DNA of 64,000 nt from Ardenticatenales bacterium. Lineage in GTDB: Bacteria > Chloroflexota > Anaerolineae > Promineifilales > Promineifilaceae. The notes beneath the pieces were generated by a model. The model was not told where the DNA came from. It did no database searches and was given only the letters and a program-made list of their open reading frames with translations. The stretch spans positions 62,001 to 126,000 of the forward strand of contig JACKBL010000004.1 in NCBI GenBank assembly GCA_020634515.1, given 5' to 3'. Positions 29,132 to 37,535 of the stretch are shown here, one piece after another. A program made the translations under genes and the position numbers. Position 1 is the first letter of the stretch. Every line of letters begins with the position of its first letter.

Positions 29132-29947
29132 ATGAAACTGTACGCGATCAGCGACCTGCACGTGAGCCGGGGCGCGAATTGGGAGGCGGTGCGCGCGCTG
29201 CCCGCTTATACAGATGACTGGCTAATTGTGGCCGGGGACGTGAGCGAGAGCGAACACCAGTTTGCCGCCACGATGACGGTCCTCAGCCGGCGGTTTGCGC
29301 GCGTCTTTTGGACACCGGGCAACCACGACTTGTGGGCGCACCCACAAAGCCCGCCCGCGCAGCGGGGCGTCTTCAAGTACAACCGCCTGGTCGGCATCTG
29401 CCGCGCCCTGGGCATCCTCACCCCCGAAGACTCGTACGCGGCCTGGCCCAACCCCAACGGCGCGGACATCCTCATCGCCCCCATCTTCACCCTGTACGAC
29501 TACAGCTTCCGCCCCGACGATGTGCCGGCAACGGAAGCCATCGCCTGGGCAGCGGAAACAAACATCGTCAGCACGGATGAGTATTTCCTCTCCCCCGACC
29601 CGTTCCCCTCACGCCAGGCGTGGTGCGCCGCCCGCTGCCGCTACACGGAAACGCGGCTGCAAAGCCTGCCCCCGCGCCAACCCATTATCCTGGCGGGACA
29701 TTTCCCTTTGCGCCAGGATTTGGTGTGGCTGCCGCGCATCCCGCGCTTTTCCATCTGGTGTGGGACCCGCCTGACGGAAGCGTGGCATACGCGCTTCCCT
29801 GTGCGTGCGGTGGTGCATGGGCATTTGCACATGCGCGGCACGTACGCGCGTGATGGCGTCGATTTTCACGAGGTCTCGCTGGGCTATCCGCATCAATGGC
29901 AGGCAGCGCGGGGAGTAGAAGGGTATTTGCGCCAGATATTGCCGTAG
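29132..29947 (+). CDS. Calcineurin-like metallophosphatase
   Basis: A 271-residue protein with the full metallophosphoesterase signature: ISDLHVSRG near the N-terminus (D-x-H), VAGDVSE (GD), TPGNHDLW (GNH[DE]), AGHFPLR and VHGHLHMRG (GH-x-H). These residues bind two metal ions. No signal peptide or membrane segment is visible, so it acts in the cytoplasm. The substrate cannot be told from sequence; close relatives include nucleotide phosphodiesterases and general phosphatases. The ATG follows CAGG closely. A GGGTTGC/GCAACCC hairpin about 70 bases after the stop may terminate transcription. Confidence 0.88.
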   Translation: MKLYAISDLHVSRGANWEAVRALPAYTDDWLIVAGDVSESEHQFAATMTVLSRRFARVFWTPGNHDLWAHPQSPPAQRGVFKYNRLVGICRALGILTPEDSYAAWPNPNGADILIAPIFTLYDYSFRPDDVPATEAIAWAAETNIVSTDEYFLSPDPFPSRQAWCAARCRYTETRLQSLPPRQPIILAGHFPLRQDLVWLPRIPRFSIWCGTRLTEAWHTRFPVRAVVHGHLHMRGTYARDGVDFHEVSLGYPHQWQAARGVEGYLRQILP

Positions 29948-29969
29948 AAAAGGAGCCTCCATCCCCTGA

Positions 29970-30113
29970 AAGGTAAGTGGCTGTCCGCGGAAACCGTCCG
30001 TCGTGCGCGCTTTTCTCTGGCAGGAGGGTTGCCGGCATACGCAACCCTTCAAGTGATCATGTATGACCTGTTTGTGATTATCCGTGCAATGGCATCAACC
30101 AAATCACGGACAG
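29970..30113 (+). promoter_or_regulatory. Long-range inverted repeat GTGGCTGTCCG / CGGACAGCCAC with inner hairpin
   Basis: The outer arms pair over 11 bases across about 120 bases. Inside, CTGTTTGTGATT can pair with AATCACGGACAG if G-U pairs are allowed. The right arm (CGGACAGCCAC followed by AAA) matches the end of the leaders at 32264-32350 and 63159-63339. It may be a third, diverged member of that family and precedes the small ORF at 30167. Confidence 0.4.
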
Positions 30114-30166
30114 CCACCAAAAATGAGGGATAAATCCTCACGACAAACCGAAAGGGTTCTTATAAG

Positions 30167-30307
30167 ATGGCAAGAAAACCGCTAGAGTCAGATCATTCTT
30201 TGAATGATACCCATTCCGAAAACGAGCAGGCGTTCGCTTCGGTACACCTCATTACTTCTGATGATTCTGACTTGGATTTTAGGATTCCAACATATACCTG
30301 GAGGTAA
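30167..30307 (+). CDS. Small ORF coupled to the secreted protein gene
   Basis: A 46-codon ORF (MARKPLESDHSLNDTHSENE ... TSDDSDLDFRIPTYTWR) with AGGG about 11 bases before its ATG. Its TAA ends two bases before the ATG of the next gene, and its final codons TGG-AGG provide the GGAGG ribosome binding site of that gene. That arrangement is typical of translational coupling. The product is acidic with an aromatic, Thr-rich end, so a leader peptide or precursor-peptide role is conceivable, but no modification enzyme is adjacent. Confidence 0.5.
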   Translation: MARKPLESDHSLNDTHSENEQAFASVHLITSDDSDLDFRIPTYTWR

Positions 30308-30309
30308 AT

Positions 30310-30879
30310 ATGAAAACGCAGGTCAAATGGCTCGTGTTGTTGAGCATCATGGCTACAATGATGATGGCGCTACCTGTATTGGCGAAAGACCAGATTCAGG
30401 ATTCAGGTGTTCAAGTAAACGAAACAACGGTGATCCGCCCAGATGTAGGCATGGCATACGAAGGGGGTATCGTCGGCGAAAACGGATACAAAGTGTTTAA
30501 TCCAGGCGCCATTGCTATTGCTCCCATTATAAGTACGGAGGAAGAAGCGGGAATATTGGCAACTCGTACAGGGTCCACGGATGCCTGGCTTGCCTGGTCT
30601 TGGAGTTTTGATTGGAAGAAATTTGGCTGGGACCACCTGTCGGCGCACAATAGTCATTCTGACCTGTGGGAAGATGAGATTTGGGCTGATGGTCGTCTGA
30701 AAATAACAACGGATGGAAGTTGGCGGACCACATGCAGTCAACATACGGCAGGTTATAATGCTGTTTGTACCAATAACTTCTTCCAACTTCTGCCCCGCAC
30801 CATCTATGCGGAAACAGATCATCATTTCAGAAAGTCGGGTTACGTGGACTCCAATTTCTCCACGAATGATAGCGCCTGA
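30310..30879 (+). CDS. Secreted hypothetical protein
   Basis: A 189-residue protein with a clear Sec signal peptide (MKTQVKWLVLLSIMATMMMA, cleavage after VLA). The mature part is rich in Trp, Asp, Ser and Thr, with WLAWSWSFDWKKFGWDH in the middle and two Cys (TTCSQH and NAVCTNN) that could form a disulfide. The family is not recognised. GGAGG from the upstream small ORF lies four bases before the ATG. A strong hairpin at 30919-30953 ends the unit. Codon use is less GC-biased than in the neighbouring metallophosphatase, which may indicate transfer. The Trp-rich, disulfide-containing plan recalls small secreted bacteriocin-like or wall-binding proteins; this is only a resemblance. Confidence 0.65.
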   Translation: MKTQVKWLVLLSIMATMMMALPVLAKDQIQDSGVQVNETTVIRPDVGMAYEGGIVGENGYKVFNPGAIAIAPIISTEEEAGILATRTGSTDAWLAWSWSFDWKKFGWDHLSAHNSHSDLWEDEIWADGRLKITTDGSWRTTCSQHTAGYNAVCTNNFFQLLPRTIYAETDHHFRKSGYVDSNFSTNDSA

Positions 30880-30918
30880 TCTGGTTAGTGACGACTGATT
30901 TAATCGCCTCACGCAATG

Positions 30919-30953
30919 CAACCACCAGGCAGCCATTGGCTGCCTGGTGGTTG
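30919..30953 (+). terminator. Strong hairpin terminator
   Basis: CCACCAGGCAGCC and GGCTGCCTGGTGG form a perfect 13-bp stem with an ATT loop, extendable by three more pairs. A pyrimidine-rich, T-containing tail follows. It separates the secreted-protein gene from the lipoprotein gene. It also argues against the GTG at 30947, which is inside the stem, as start of the next gene. Confidence 0.7.
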
Positions 30954-30967
30954 TTCCCTCTTTTCTT

Positions 30968-32029
30968 ATGCCCTACACGAAAAAACAACAGCCATACAAC
31001 TACTATTTGCCCGTTTTGATTTGCTCGCTGCTTTTTCTGAACGCTTGTTCAGCACGATTGGTCGAGAATCTGACCGGAACCGTGGTTTCGATTCCTGATG
31101 TTGTCGTACACGGGGAACTATCCGATATGAGCCGGTTGGCTCCTGAATGGTCACCGACCAGAGGGCAGGCGATTGGTTATGTCTGGCCTGAGGAACGCCA
31201 TTTGCCACCTGACGAGCGTTCACAGACGAGTGAGATAAACCTGTCGGTTGGGGAGGCGTTTGATCCCTATTTGATACTGAAGTCCGAGAAAGAAGAAACC
31301 TTCTTGATTACCATGCTCGTGGATTTTGAGCAGGTGGCATTTGAACTGGACGGGCAAAAGGGACTACTACATGAGGTGGTCGTTCCGCCAGGGAGCGATC
31401 TGGAGATTCCCATTGAACTGGATATCCCCCAACCAGGAATACATGAGGTGATCGTTTTTGCCTTTGTGGACCCGTATAACGGAACGCTCGATCATCAATA
31501 TCGTATGAGTACGGCCAACAAGGGGGTAGGCCGACGGGCGATTGTACTCGTGGGGGATAGCAACGAATTGGGCCGGCAATTACCCGCGCCATTGCACGGA
31601 GAATTAGTGCCAGATGGCATAGATTTGGGTTTGAATGCGGCGTTCGCCACCTATACGACCCGTGAAGACGTTCATCCAAGTAAGCGGCAGCTTTACGTGA
31701 CCGAGGCCAAACCGGGTGAGACATTCAATTATCATCTCTGGGTATCCAACTTACAGGGGGAAATGGGGGCTGATTATGCCCTGATGATGTTCTACAACTT
31801 CCACCAGGTCCCGATCCAAAACCAGGATGTAACCGTGGTTCGTCTGGAACCAGGGGAAGAGATTGTCATACCCACCAGTCAGCAGTTGGTTAGTGAACCG
31901 GGGGTAAATCAACTACAAGTCGTGTATATCTTTGATCCCTACCGCTCGATATTAAACAAGGAGGTGCGGGCTGCTTTTGTGTTAAGCGATTTCCGCATTG
32001 CCGTGGATACCTCGGGATTATTGCCATAG
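30968..32029 (+). CDS. Exported lipoprotein of unknown function
   Basis: A 353-residue lipoprotein. It starts MPYTKKQQPYNYYLPVLICS and has the lipobox LNAC, so it is predicted to be anchored by a lipidated Cys. The mature chain looks all-beta and appears to contain two related halves, each with a phrase like FDPYLILKSEKEE or ETFNYHLWVSNLQGE, PPGSDLEIPI or EPGEEIVIPT, and FAFVDPYNGTL or YIFDPYRSIL. An internal duplication of an Ig-like domain is therefore likely. There is no enzyme motif. It is separated from the upstream secreted-protein gene by a terminator and probably has its own promoter. Confidence 0.75.
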   Translation: MPYTKKQQPYNYYLPVLICSLLFLNACSARLVENLTGTVVSIPDVVVHGELSDMSRLAPEWSPTRGQAIGYVWPEERHLPPDERSQTSEINLSVGEAFDPYLILKSEKEETFLITMLVDFEQVAFELDGQKGLLHEVVVPPGSDLEIPIELDIPQPGIHEVIVFAFVDPYNGTLDHQYRMSTANKGVGRRAIVLVGDSNELGRQLPAPLHGELVPDGIDLGLNAAFATYTTREDVHPSKRQLYVTEAKPGETFNYHLWVSNLQGEMGADYALMMFYNFHQVPIQNQDVTVVRLEPGEEIVIPTSQQLVSEPGVNQLQVVYIFDPYRSILNKEVRAAFVLSDFRIAVDTSGLLP

Positions 32030-32157
32030 TTTTCGGGAAAGTTGGGCTTGAGGGCAAGGGGCTATTTGGGGGGAAGGTGCTGGGGTGGGGCGACGCTTCT
32101 CCGCCGCGCGCTTGTGAGAAGTTTGTGTGAGTTTCCGGCGTCCCTGTTGCTCCACTT

Positions 32158-32177
32158 GGGCATTTTCGCCCTTTTTT
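32158..32177 (+). terminator. Small intrinsic terminator-like hairpin
   Basis: GGGC, loop ATTTTC, GCCC, then six T. It lies about 130 bases after the lipoprotein stop. Confidence 0.5.
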
Positions 32178-32263
32178 CTATTATTCTTGGGAGATCGCGG
32201 TCACGGCGTTGGCAATAACATGCAATGGGGCTGCCGTAATGGCGTCGTATAAGCCGGTACTAA

Positions 32264-32350
32264 GTAACCGCCCGAAAACAACTTCACGCTTTTTACGGGC
32301 GGTTACTGACAAGCTGCCCGCACATTTCCGCTAATTTAATTGCGGGCAGC
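32264..32350 (+). promoter_or_regulatory. Two-hairpin leader before the response regulator (element L1)
   Basis: Hairpin 1 (32264-32306) is GTAACCGCCCG paired with CGGGCGGTTAC. Hairpin 2 (32313-32350) is GCTGCCCGCA paired with TGCGGGCAGC around an 18-base loop. The ribosome binding site AAAGGGAG follows five bases later and the ATG is at 32369. A second copy at 63159-63339 keeps loops and order while both stems carry compensating changes. That suggests a structured RNA or a conserved mobile palindrome in front of genes. Confidence 0.6.
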
Positions 32351-32368
32351 CACTAAAGGGAGCTTTTT

Positions 32369-33034
32369 ATGCTTGAAGATTCTCCGGGCATTCGCGTATT
32401 GTTGGCTGATGATCATCCGGTGGTGCGTGCCGGCATTTACACAATCTTCAATCACGTCCCAGACATCCAGATCATCGCCGAAGCCAAAAACGGAATCGAG
32501 GCAAAACAACTCACCGCCCAATATCGGCCCGATGTCCTCCTCCTGGACCTGAGCATGCCAGGCCCACCCCCCATCGAAATCATAAACTGGATACGAGAAC
32601 AGCACCCAGAGACATCTGTCCTGGTTTTTACCGCCCACAACGATGACGCCTACCTGGCCAACATGTGGGAAGCAGGCGCATCTGGCTACCTCCTCAAAGA
32701 AGAATCGCCAGAGACAATCGTATCCGCCGTGCGTCAGGCATCTCAAGGAGAGATGTCCTTCAATCCTGAGCAGCAAAACAGAGTCAACCGTTGGCACTCC
32801 GAAGTGGGTTGTCGGTGGCAAAGCCTGACAACACGGGAACGGGAAGTCCTCGCGCTGGTCGTTTTGGGAAAGACCGACCAGAATATCGCGGACGCCCTGC
32901 GAATAGAGCGAAAAACGGCAAGCAATCACCTCAGCCGTATTTTGCGCAAGTTGGGCGTTTCCTCCCGCACCGAAGCCGCGCTCTGGTATGAGCGTGAAAT
33001 CGTCTCCGGCGGCGCTACCCTGTTTGAAGCATAA
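32369..33034 (+). CDS. NarL/FixJ-family response regulator (orphan)
   Basis: A 221-residue two-domain regulator. The receiver domain has the acidic pocket (LLADDHPVVRAG), the phosphorylatable Asp in DVLLLDLSMPG, the conserved Thr in VLVFTAHND and the Lys in YLLKEESPE. The C-terminal LuxR-type HTH reads LTTREREVLALVVLGKTDQN followed by IADALRIERKTASNHLSRIL. No histidine kinase is adjacent, so its partner is elsewhere. The start at 32369 has AAAGGGAG seven bases upstream, directly behind the double-hairpin leader. Target genes are unknown. Confidence 0.93.
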   Translation: MLEDSPGIRVLLADDHPVVRAGIYTIFNHVPDIQIIAEAKNGIEAKQLTAQYRPDVLLLDLSMPGPPPIEIINWIREQHPETSVLVFTAHNDDAYLANMWEAGASGYLLKEESPETIVSAVRQASQGEMSFNPEQQNRVNRWHSEVGCRWQSLTTREREVLALVVLGKTDQNIADALRIERKTASNHLSRILRKLGVSSRTEAALWYEREIVSGGATLFEA

Positions 33035-33205
33035 ACCACGCTCGGAGCTTGATTCATCATGCCGGCATCATCCTGGCCCACCAATACGACTGGAATCTGT
33101 CTCGACTGCCAAAAATCTTTGGAGCAGTTGCTAACGGAAACGACTCCGTTTCCTGGCGGGGTCAGATTCGCTGGTTGAATGACCGGCTAGACGACTAATA
33201 CCGGG

Positions 33206-35068
33206 CTAGGAAACATCATCCGCGCGGCGCAGGAACTGCCGCTCATACAATTGGCGGTATAAGCCTCCTTGCTGCAGCAGTTCCTCGTGCCGCCCCCGGG
33301 CCACAATCCGCCCCGCCTGCACCACGCAAATCACATCCGCATCCCGAATCGTACTCAACCGGTGGGCGATGACGATGGACGTGCGCGCCGCGCCCGTTTC
33401 GGGCCGCAACAGCCGCGCCAGCGCCTCCTGAATCAACGCCTCCGTCACCGTGTCCACGCTGGCCGTGGCCTCGTCCAGAATCAAAACGCGCGGGTCGGCC
33501 AGCACGGCGCGGGCGATGCAGATGAGCTGCCGCTGCCCAATGGAGAGGTTGACACCCCCCTCCAGGATAGGCGTCTGGTAGCCCTGGGGCAAAGCCAGGA
33601 TGAAGTCGTGGGCGTTGGCCAGCCGGGCGGCGTCCTCCACCGCCACGTCGTCCACATCCGGGCGACCAAAACGAATGTTGTCCGCCACCGTGCCCGTGAA
33701 CAGGAACGGCTCCTGCGGAACCAGCCCCATTTGCCCCCGCAACGATTGCTGCCGCACCTGGCGCACGTCCAACCCGTCAATCAGCACTTCCCCTTCCGTC
33801 ACCTCGTAGAATCGGGCCACCAGATTGGCTATCGAGGATTTGCCGGCGCCGGTCGGCCCCACCAGGGCCACCATCTGGCCGGGTTGGATGTACAAATCGA
33901 TGTGCGAGAGGACGGGTTCGTCGGCGCGGTAGGCGAAGGAGACATCGCGCAGCCTGATTTCGCCGCGGATGGGTGGCATGGGGATGGCGTCGGGCGCGTC
34001 TTGCACGGCGGGGGACGTATCCAGGAGCCGCAGCACCTCTTCCCCGCCGGCGATGGCCGCTTGCAGCGTGGTGTAAAGCTGGCTGAGTTCCTGGATGGGC
34101 TGGAAGAAGCGGGTGACGTAGGCGAGGAAGGCGACGACGACGCCGAGGGTCAGTTCGTCGGCGGCGACGGCGCGCCCGCCAAACCAGAGGACAATCGCCG
34201 TCGCTAACATACCGAGGAACTCCACTGCCGGCAAAAACACGAACGACAACGACATCGCCTCCACATAAGCATCCCGGTTCGCCCGATTCACCGCATCGAA
34301 CCGTTCCCGCGAAGCCCCCTCCTGCGCGAACGCCTGAATCACGCGCATCCCGGAAATATCCTCCGCCAGTTCCCCCACTACGGCGGCAATGCGCTGCCGC
34401 GTGCGCCGAAACGCCACCTGCGCCCGCCGCGCAAACAGGTACGTGACCAGCACCATCAGCGGCAGCACGCTGAAAGAGATCAGCGCCAGCCGCGGACTCA
34501 TGGACAGCATCACGCCGATGATGCCCAGCAGCACCAGCATGTCGCCAATAAGGGTGATCAGTCCTTGTGACAACAGTTCGTTGATCACGGAAACATCGTT
34601 GATGACGTGGGAAATGGTGACGCCGATGATGTGTTCGTCGTGGTAGCCCAGCGAGAGGTCCTGCAAATGCTGGAACAACTGCAAGCGCAGCGTCGCCAGC
34701 ACGCGCTGTCCCACCCAGGAGAGCAAATATCGCTGCGCGGCGGTGGCGGCGTAAATGCCCAGGAAGGCGCCCGCCAGCAGCAGGGCAATGCGCGTCAGTC
34801 CGGGCGCGTCCCCCGCCGTGATGTACTGGTCAATGGACACCTTCACCAGATACGGCGTGGCCAGGGTGAGAGCGGAGGCGATGAGCATGAAGACGAAGGC
34901 CGCGGACATGCGTCGCCAGTAGGGACGCAGGTAGGCCAGCAGGCGAACGATCACGCGCCAGCCGGTGGTGCGCCAATCAATGGCGCGTTCGTCAACTTCT
35001 TCGCCAAATCGCTCCAGCGCGCCGCGCGGCCCCATGTTGGCGCCGGTGGAACCAATGGAAAAGCTCAT
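33206..35068 (-). CDS. ABC exporter half-transporter (second of a pair)
   Basis: A 620-residue fused permease-ATPase: six transmembrane helices in about residues 40-330, then an ABC domain with Walker A VGPTGAGKSS, signature LSIGQRQLICIARA (Gly to Ile at the third signature position), Walker B RVLILDEATASVD and the switch His in IAHRLST. It starts ten bases after the stop of the preceding, similar gene, with AAGGA eight bases before its ATG. The two very probably form a heterodimeric multidrug- or lipid-type exporter. The intact DEAT glutamate suggests that this half retains a normal ATPase site. Confidence 0.9.
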   Translation of the reverse strand: MSFSIGSTGANMGPRGALERFGEEVDERAIDWRTTGWRVIVRLLAYLRPYWRRMSAAFVFMLIASALTLATPYLVKVSIDQYITAGDAPGLTRIALLLAGAFLGIYAATAAQRYLLSWVGQRVLATLRLQLFQHLQDLSLGYHDEHIIGVTISHVINDVSVINELLSQGLITLIGDMLVLLGIIGVMLSMSPRLALISFSVLPLMVLVTYLFARRAQVAFRRTRQRIAAVVGELAEDISGMRVIQAFAQEGASRERFDAVNRANRDAYVEAMSLSFVFLPAVEFLGMLATAIVLWFGGRAVAADELTLGVVVAFLAYVTRFFQPIQELSQLYTTLQAAIAGGEEVLRLLDTSPAVQDAPDAIPMPPIRGEIRLRDVSFAYRADEPVLSHIDLYIQPGQMVALVGPTGAGKSSIANLVARFYEVTEGEVLIDGLDVRQVRQQSLRGQMGLVPQEPFLFTGTVADNIRFGRPDVDDVAVEDAARLANAHDFILALPQGYQTPILEGGVNLSIGQRQLICIARAVLADPRVLILDEATASVDTVTEALIQEALARLLRPETGAARTSIVIAHRLSTIRDADVICVVQAGRIVARGRHEELLQQGGLYRQLYERQFLRRADDVS

Positions 35069-35078
35069 AGGGCGTCCT

Positions 35079-36902
35079 TCACGGGATCATCCGTCCATTT
35101 GCCGATAGCTCGCTGCTGGGGCGAAGCTGGCGGTAGTAAATGTCGGCGTAAAGGGGGGAGGTTTGCAGCAGGGTGTGGTGCGTGCCGGCAGCGGCGATAC
35201 GCCCCTTCTCCAATACCAGGATCACATCCGCCATGCGCACCGTGCTGAGGCGCTGCGCGATCACAAAAGAGGTGCGCGCCACCCCACCCTCAGGTCGCAT
35301 CAGCCGTTGCAAGGCCAGTTGGATTAGCTGCTCCGTCTCCGTGTCCACGCTGGAAGTCGCATCGTCAAGAATGAGGATGCGCGGGTCTTTTAGCAGGGCG
35401 CGGGCAATCGCCAGACGCTGCCGCTGCCCGCCGGAAAGGGTTGAGCCTTGCTCTCCCACGCGCGTCTCATAGCCGTCGGGCATTTCCATGATGAAGTCGT
35501 GGGCCTGGGCGGCGCGGGCGGCGGCGATGATGGCTGCCTCGTCGGCGTCGGGGCGGCCAAAGGCGATGTTTTCGCGCACGCTGGCGGCGAAGAGGGTGCT
35601 TTCTTGCAGCACGATGCCGATCTGGTCGCGCAGGGAGGCGAGTCTGACCTGGCGAATGTCGTGGCCGTCGATGAGGATGCGCCCGGCGGTGGGGTCGTAG
35701 AAGCGGGGGATGAGGTTGATGATGGTGGATTTGCCCGATCCGGTCGTCCCCAAGAGGGCGATCACCTGTCCGGGCGCGGCGGTGAAGCTGATGTTGTCCA
35801 GGACCTTGTGGCCGCGGAAGTAGGCGAAGGAGACGTTTTCGAATTGCACCTGACCGCGCACGGGGGGCATGGGCGCGGCATCGGGGACGTCGGCGACTTC
35901 GGAGCTGGCGTCCAGGATTTCAAAGATGCGTTCACCAGAGGCGGCGGCCATGGCTAATGCCGGCACAATCATCCCCAACCGTCGCACAGGCGCAATCAAC
36001 TGTCCCAGATACGTGGAAAAAGCCACCAACTCCCCCAGCGTCAGCGTCCCCCGAGTCGCCAGAATGCCCCCATACCAGATGACGACGACCGTGGCGATGT
36101 TGGCGATCAGGTCCATCAGGGGAATGTTGAGCGCCTGCAAGCGGGCCGAGCGCGCTTCCAGATCAAACCAGTGGCGATTCTGCGCCGCGAACGCCGCCAC
36201 TTCCGCCGGTTCCTGGGCAAACGCCTTCACGATGCGCGCCCCGCGCAGGTTCTGCTCCAGGCGGGTGGTAACGACGGCCAGTTGTTGTTGAATGGCGAGA
36301 GAGAGGGGGCGAAAATGCCGGCCAAATTGCAGCGCCCGATACGCCAGCAGCGGCATCGCCAGCAGCGACAACAGCGCCAGCCGCCAGTTCATCAAGGCCA
36401 GCACCACCGCCGTGCCAATAAGCAGCACCGCGCCTTCCACCAACCGCAGCAGCGCCCGCCCCGTGAGAAAACGGATGCGCTCCACATCCTGCACCGAACG
36501 GGAGAGAAGCTGCCCAGTTTCCGTGCGGTCATGGTAGGAAAAAGAGAGAGCCGCCAGTTTGTCGTGAATGGCGTTGCGCAAATCGTAAGCCACCCCTTGC
36601 GAAGCGATCTCCGTCCACCGCCCCTGCCAATAGCTCACCACCCCCTTCCCAAACGTCAACCCCAGCAGCCCGAAAACGGACCAGGAGAGCAGCCGCATAT
36701 CCCCGCCATCGATGCCCCGGTCCACAATCCAGCGAATGAATTGCGGCACAAGCAGGTTGAGGGCGTTAATAAACACCATCGCCACGTATGCGCCTGTTGT
36801 CAACCGCCAATAGGGGCGCAAATAGCTGAATCCGCGGCGCAGGATGCGACCCGCGTCTGTCTGTCCCTTGAGGGAAACGGGCGTAACGGATGATGTAGTC
36901 AT
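35079..36902 (-). CDS. ABC exporter half-transporter (first of a pair)
   Basis: A 607-residue fused permease-ATPase with about six helices, Walker A LLGTTGSGKSTII, signature LSGGQRQRLAIARA, Walker B RILILDDATSSVD and IAQRLSTVR. Two substitutions stand out: the catalytic Glu after Walker B is Asp (LDDATS), and the switch His is Gln (IAQRLS). Such changes mark the degenerate nucleotide site of asymmetric heterodimeric exporters. The partner gene at 33206-35068 has canonical residues at both places, so the pair fits that class. Substrate unknown; no regulator is adjacent. Confidence 0.9.
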   Translation of the reverse strand: MTTSSVTPVSLKGQTDAGRILRRGFSYLRPYWRLTTGAYVAMVFINALNLLVPQFIRWIVDRGIDGGDMRLLSWSVFGLLGLTFGKGVVSYWQGRWTEIASQGVAYDLRNAIHDKLAALSFSYHDRTETGQLLSRSVQDVERIRFLTGRALLRLVEGAVLLIGTAVVLALMNWRLALLSLLAMPLLAYRALQFGRHFRPLSLAIQQQLAVVTTRLEQNLRGARIVKAFAQEPAEVAAFAAQNRHWFDLEARSARLQALNIPLMDLIANIATVVVIWYGGILATRGTLTLGELVAFSTYLGQLIAPVRRLGMIVPALAMAAASGERIFEILDASSEVADVPDAAPMPPVRGQVQFENVSFAYFRGHKVLDNISFTAAPGQVIALLGTTGSGKSTIINLIPRFYDPTAGRILIDGHDIRQVRLASLRDQIGIVLQESTLFAASVRENIAFGRPDADEAAIIAAARAAQAHDFIMEMPDGYETRVGEQGSTLSGGQRQRLAIARALLKDPRILILDDATSSVDTETEQLIQLALQRLMRPEGGVARTSFVIAQRLSTVRMADVILVLEKGRIAAAGTHHTLLQTSPLYADIYYRQLRPSSELSANGRMIP

Positions 36903-36911
36903 AAAGTGATC

Positions 36912-37006
36912 GTAACTGCTAAGCCAGATTGGACCAATTTTCTCTGGCGAAAAGAGTCATTGAGCGCGTGAAATTGGTCCAATCTCCAGAGAGCGTTAGT
37001 AGTTAC
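36912..37006. repeat. Palindromic dispersed repeat, copy 1
   Basis: 95 bases with ends GTAACTGCTAAG and CGTTAGTAGTTAC, and inner arms AGATTGGACCAATTT and AAATTGGTCCAATCT. Three more copies with the same ends lie at 37455-37531, 47831-47925 and 51862-51937. The terminal inverted repeats and lack of coding capacity fit a MITE-like or REP-like element. Confidence 0.75.
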
Positions 37007-37061
37007 AAGTGGTCGTGAATGCGTGGGAGCAAGGCGCGGCCGCGCCGCCATGAATGACGAT

Positions 37062-37118
37062 ATCTTCCCGGAAGCTGTTACCCAGGGCCAGCATCCGTGA
37101 TGAAGCTTCCGGGAAGAT
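37062..37118. repeat. Inverted repeat ATCTTCCCGGAAGCT
   Basis: A perfect 15-bp inverted repeat with a 27-base loop. The same arm sequence forms the hairpin at 43591-43624 and a single arm lies at about 15571. It is in the 36903-37535 spacer, which holds repeats but no supported gene. Confidence 0.6.
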
Positions 37119-37454
37119 CATTTTCAGAGGGGATGATAGTCAGATTATGGCGCTGCCGCAAGGAATAAAAAAGGCGCGGTGCGCTTTGTGAGTGCGCCGC
37201 GCCTGGGGAAGCTACAAAAAAAATGAGGTGGACACCTGACGGGCGTCAGATGTACCACCTCTGGGGGGGGAGCCATGTATGAGTATAGCAGGTTCGCGGG
37301 ATTGTGCAAGTGGACCCGAGTTCGCTTATCAAGGACTCATAAATGGCAGCGGCGCAACCTGGCGCCTTTGCCGGAAACGAGTCCCGGACGCTTCTGACTC
37401 TGGCGACGTGTGCGTCTAGAGTTTGGTTCTCCGCAAGATGGGGTGATTCTTGGA

Positions 37455-37531
37455 GATAACGGCTAACGCTCTCTGGAGATTGGAGCAATTTCACGCGGGA
37501 GAAAATGGATCCAATCTGGCCTGGCAGTGAC
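37455..37531. repeat. Palindromic dispersed repeat, copy 2 (degenerate)
   Basis: GCTAACGCTCTCTGGAGATT on the left and CCAATCTGGCCTGGCAGTGA on the right match copy 1 in inverted orientation, with several base changes in both ends. It lies just past the dhaM stop. Confidence 0.6.
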
Positions 37532-37535
37532 GTTT

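Noticed and set aside
37246..37494. 82-codon minus-strand ORF
   Set aside because: Overlaps the dispersed repeat, has no family resemblance and no ribosome binding site.
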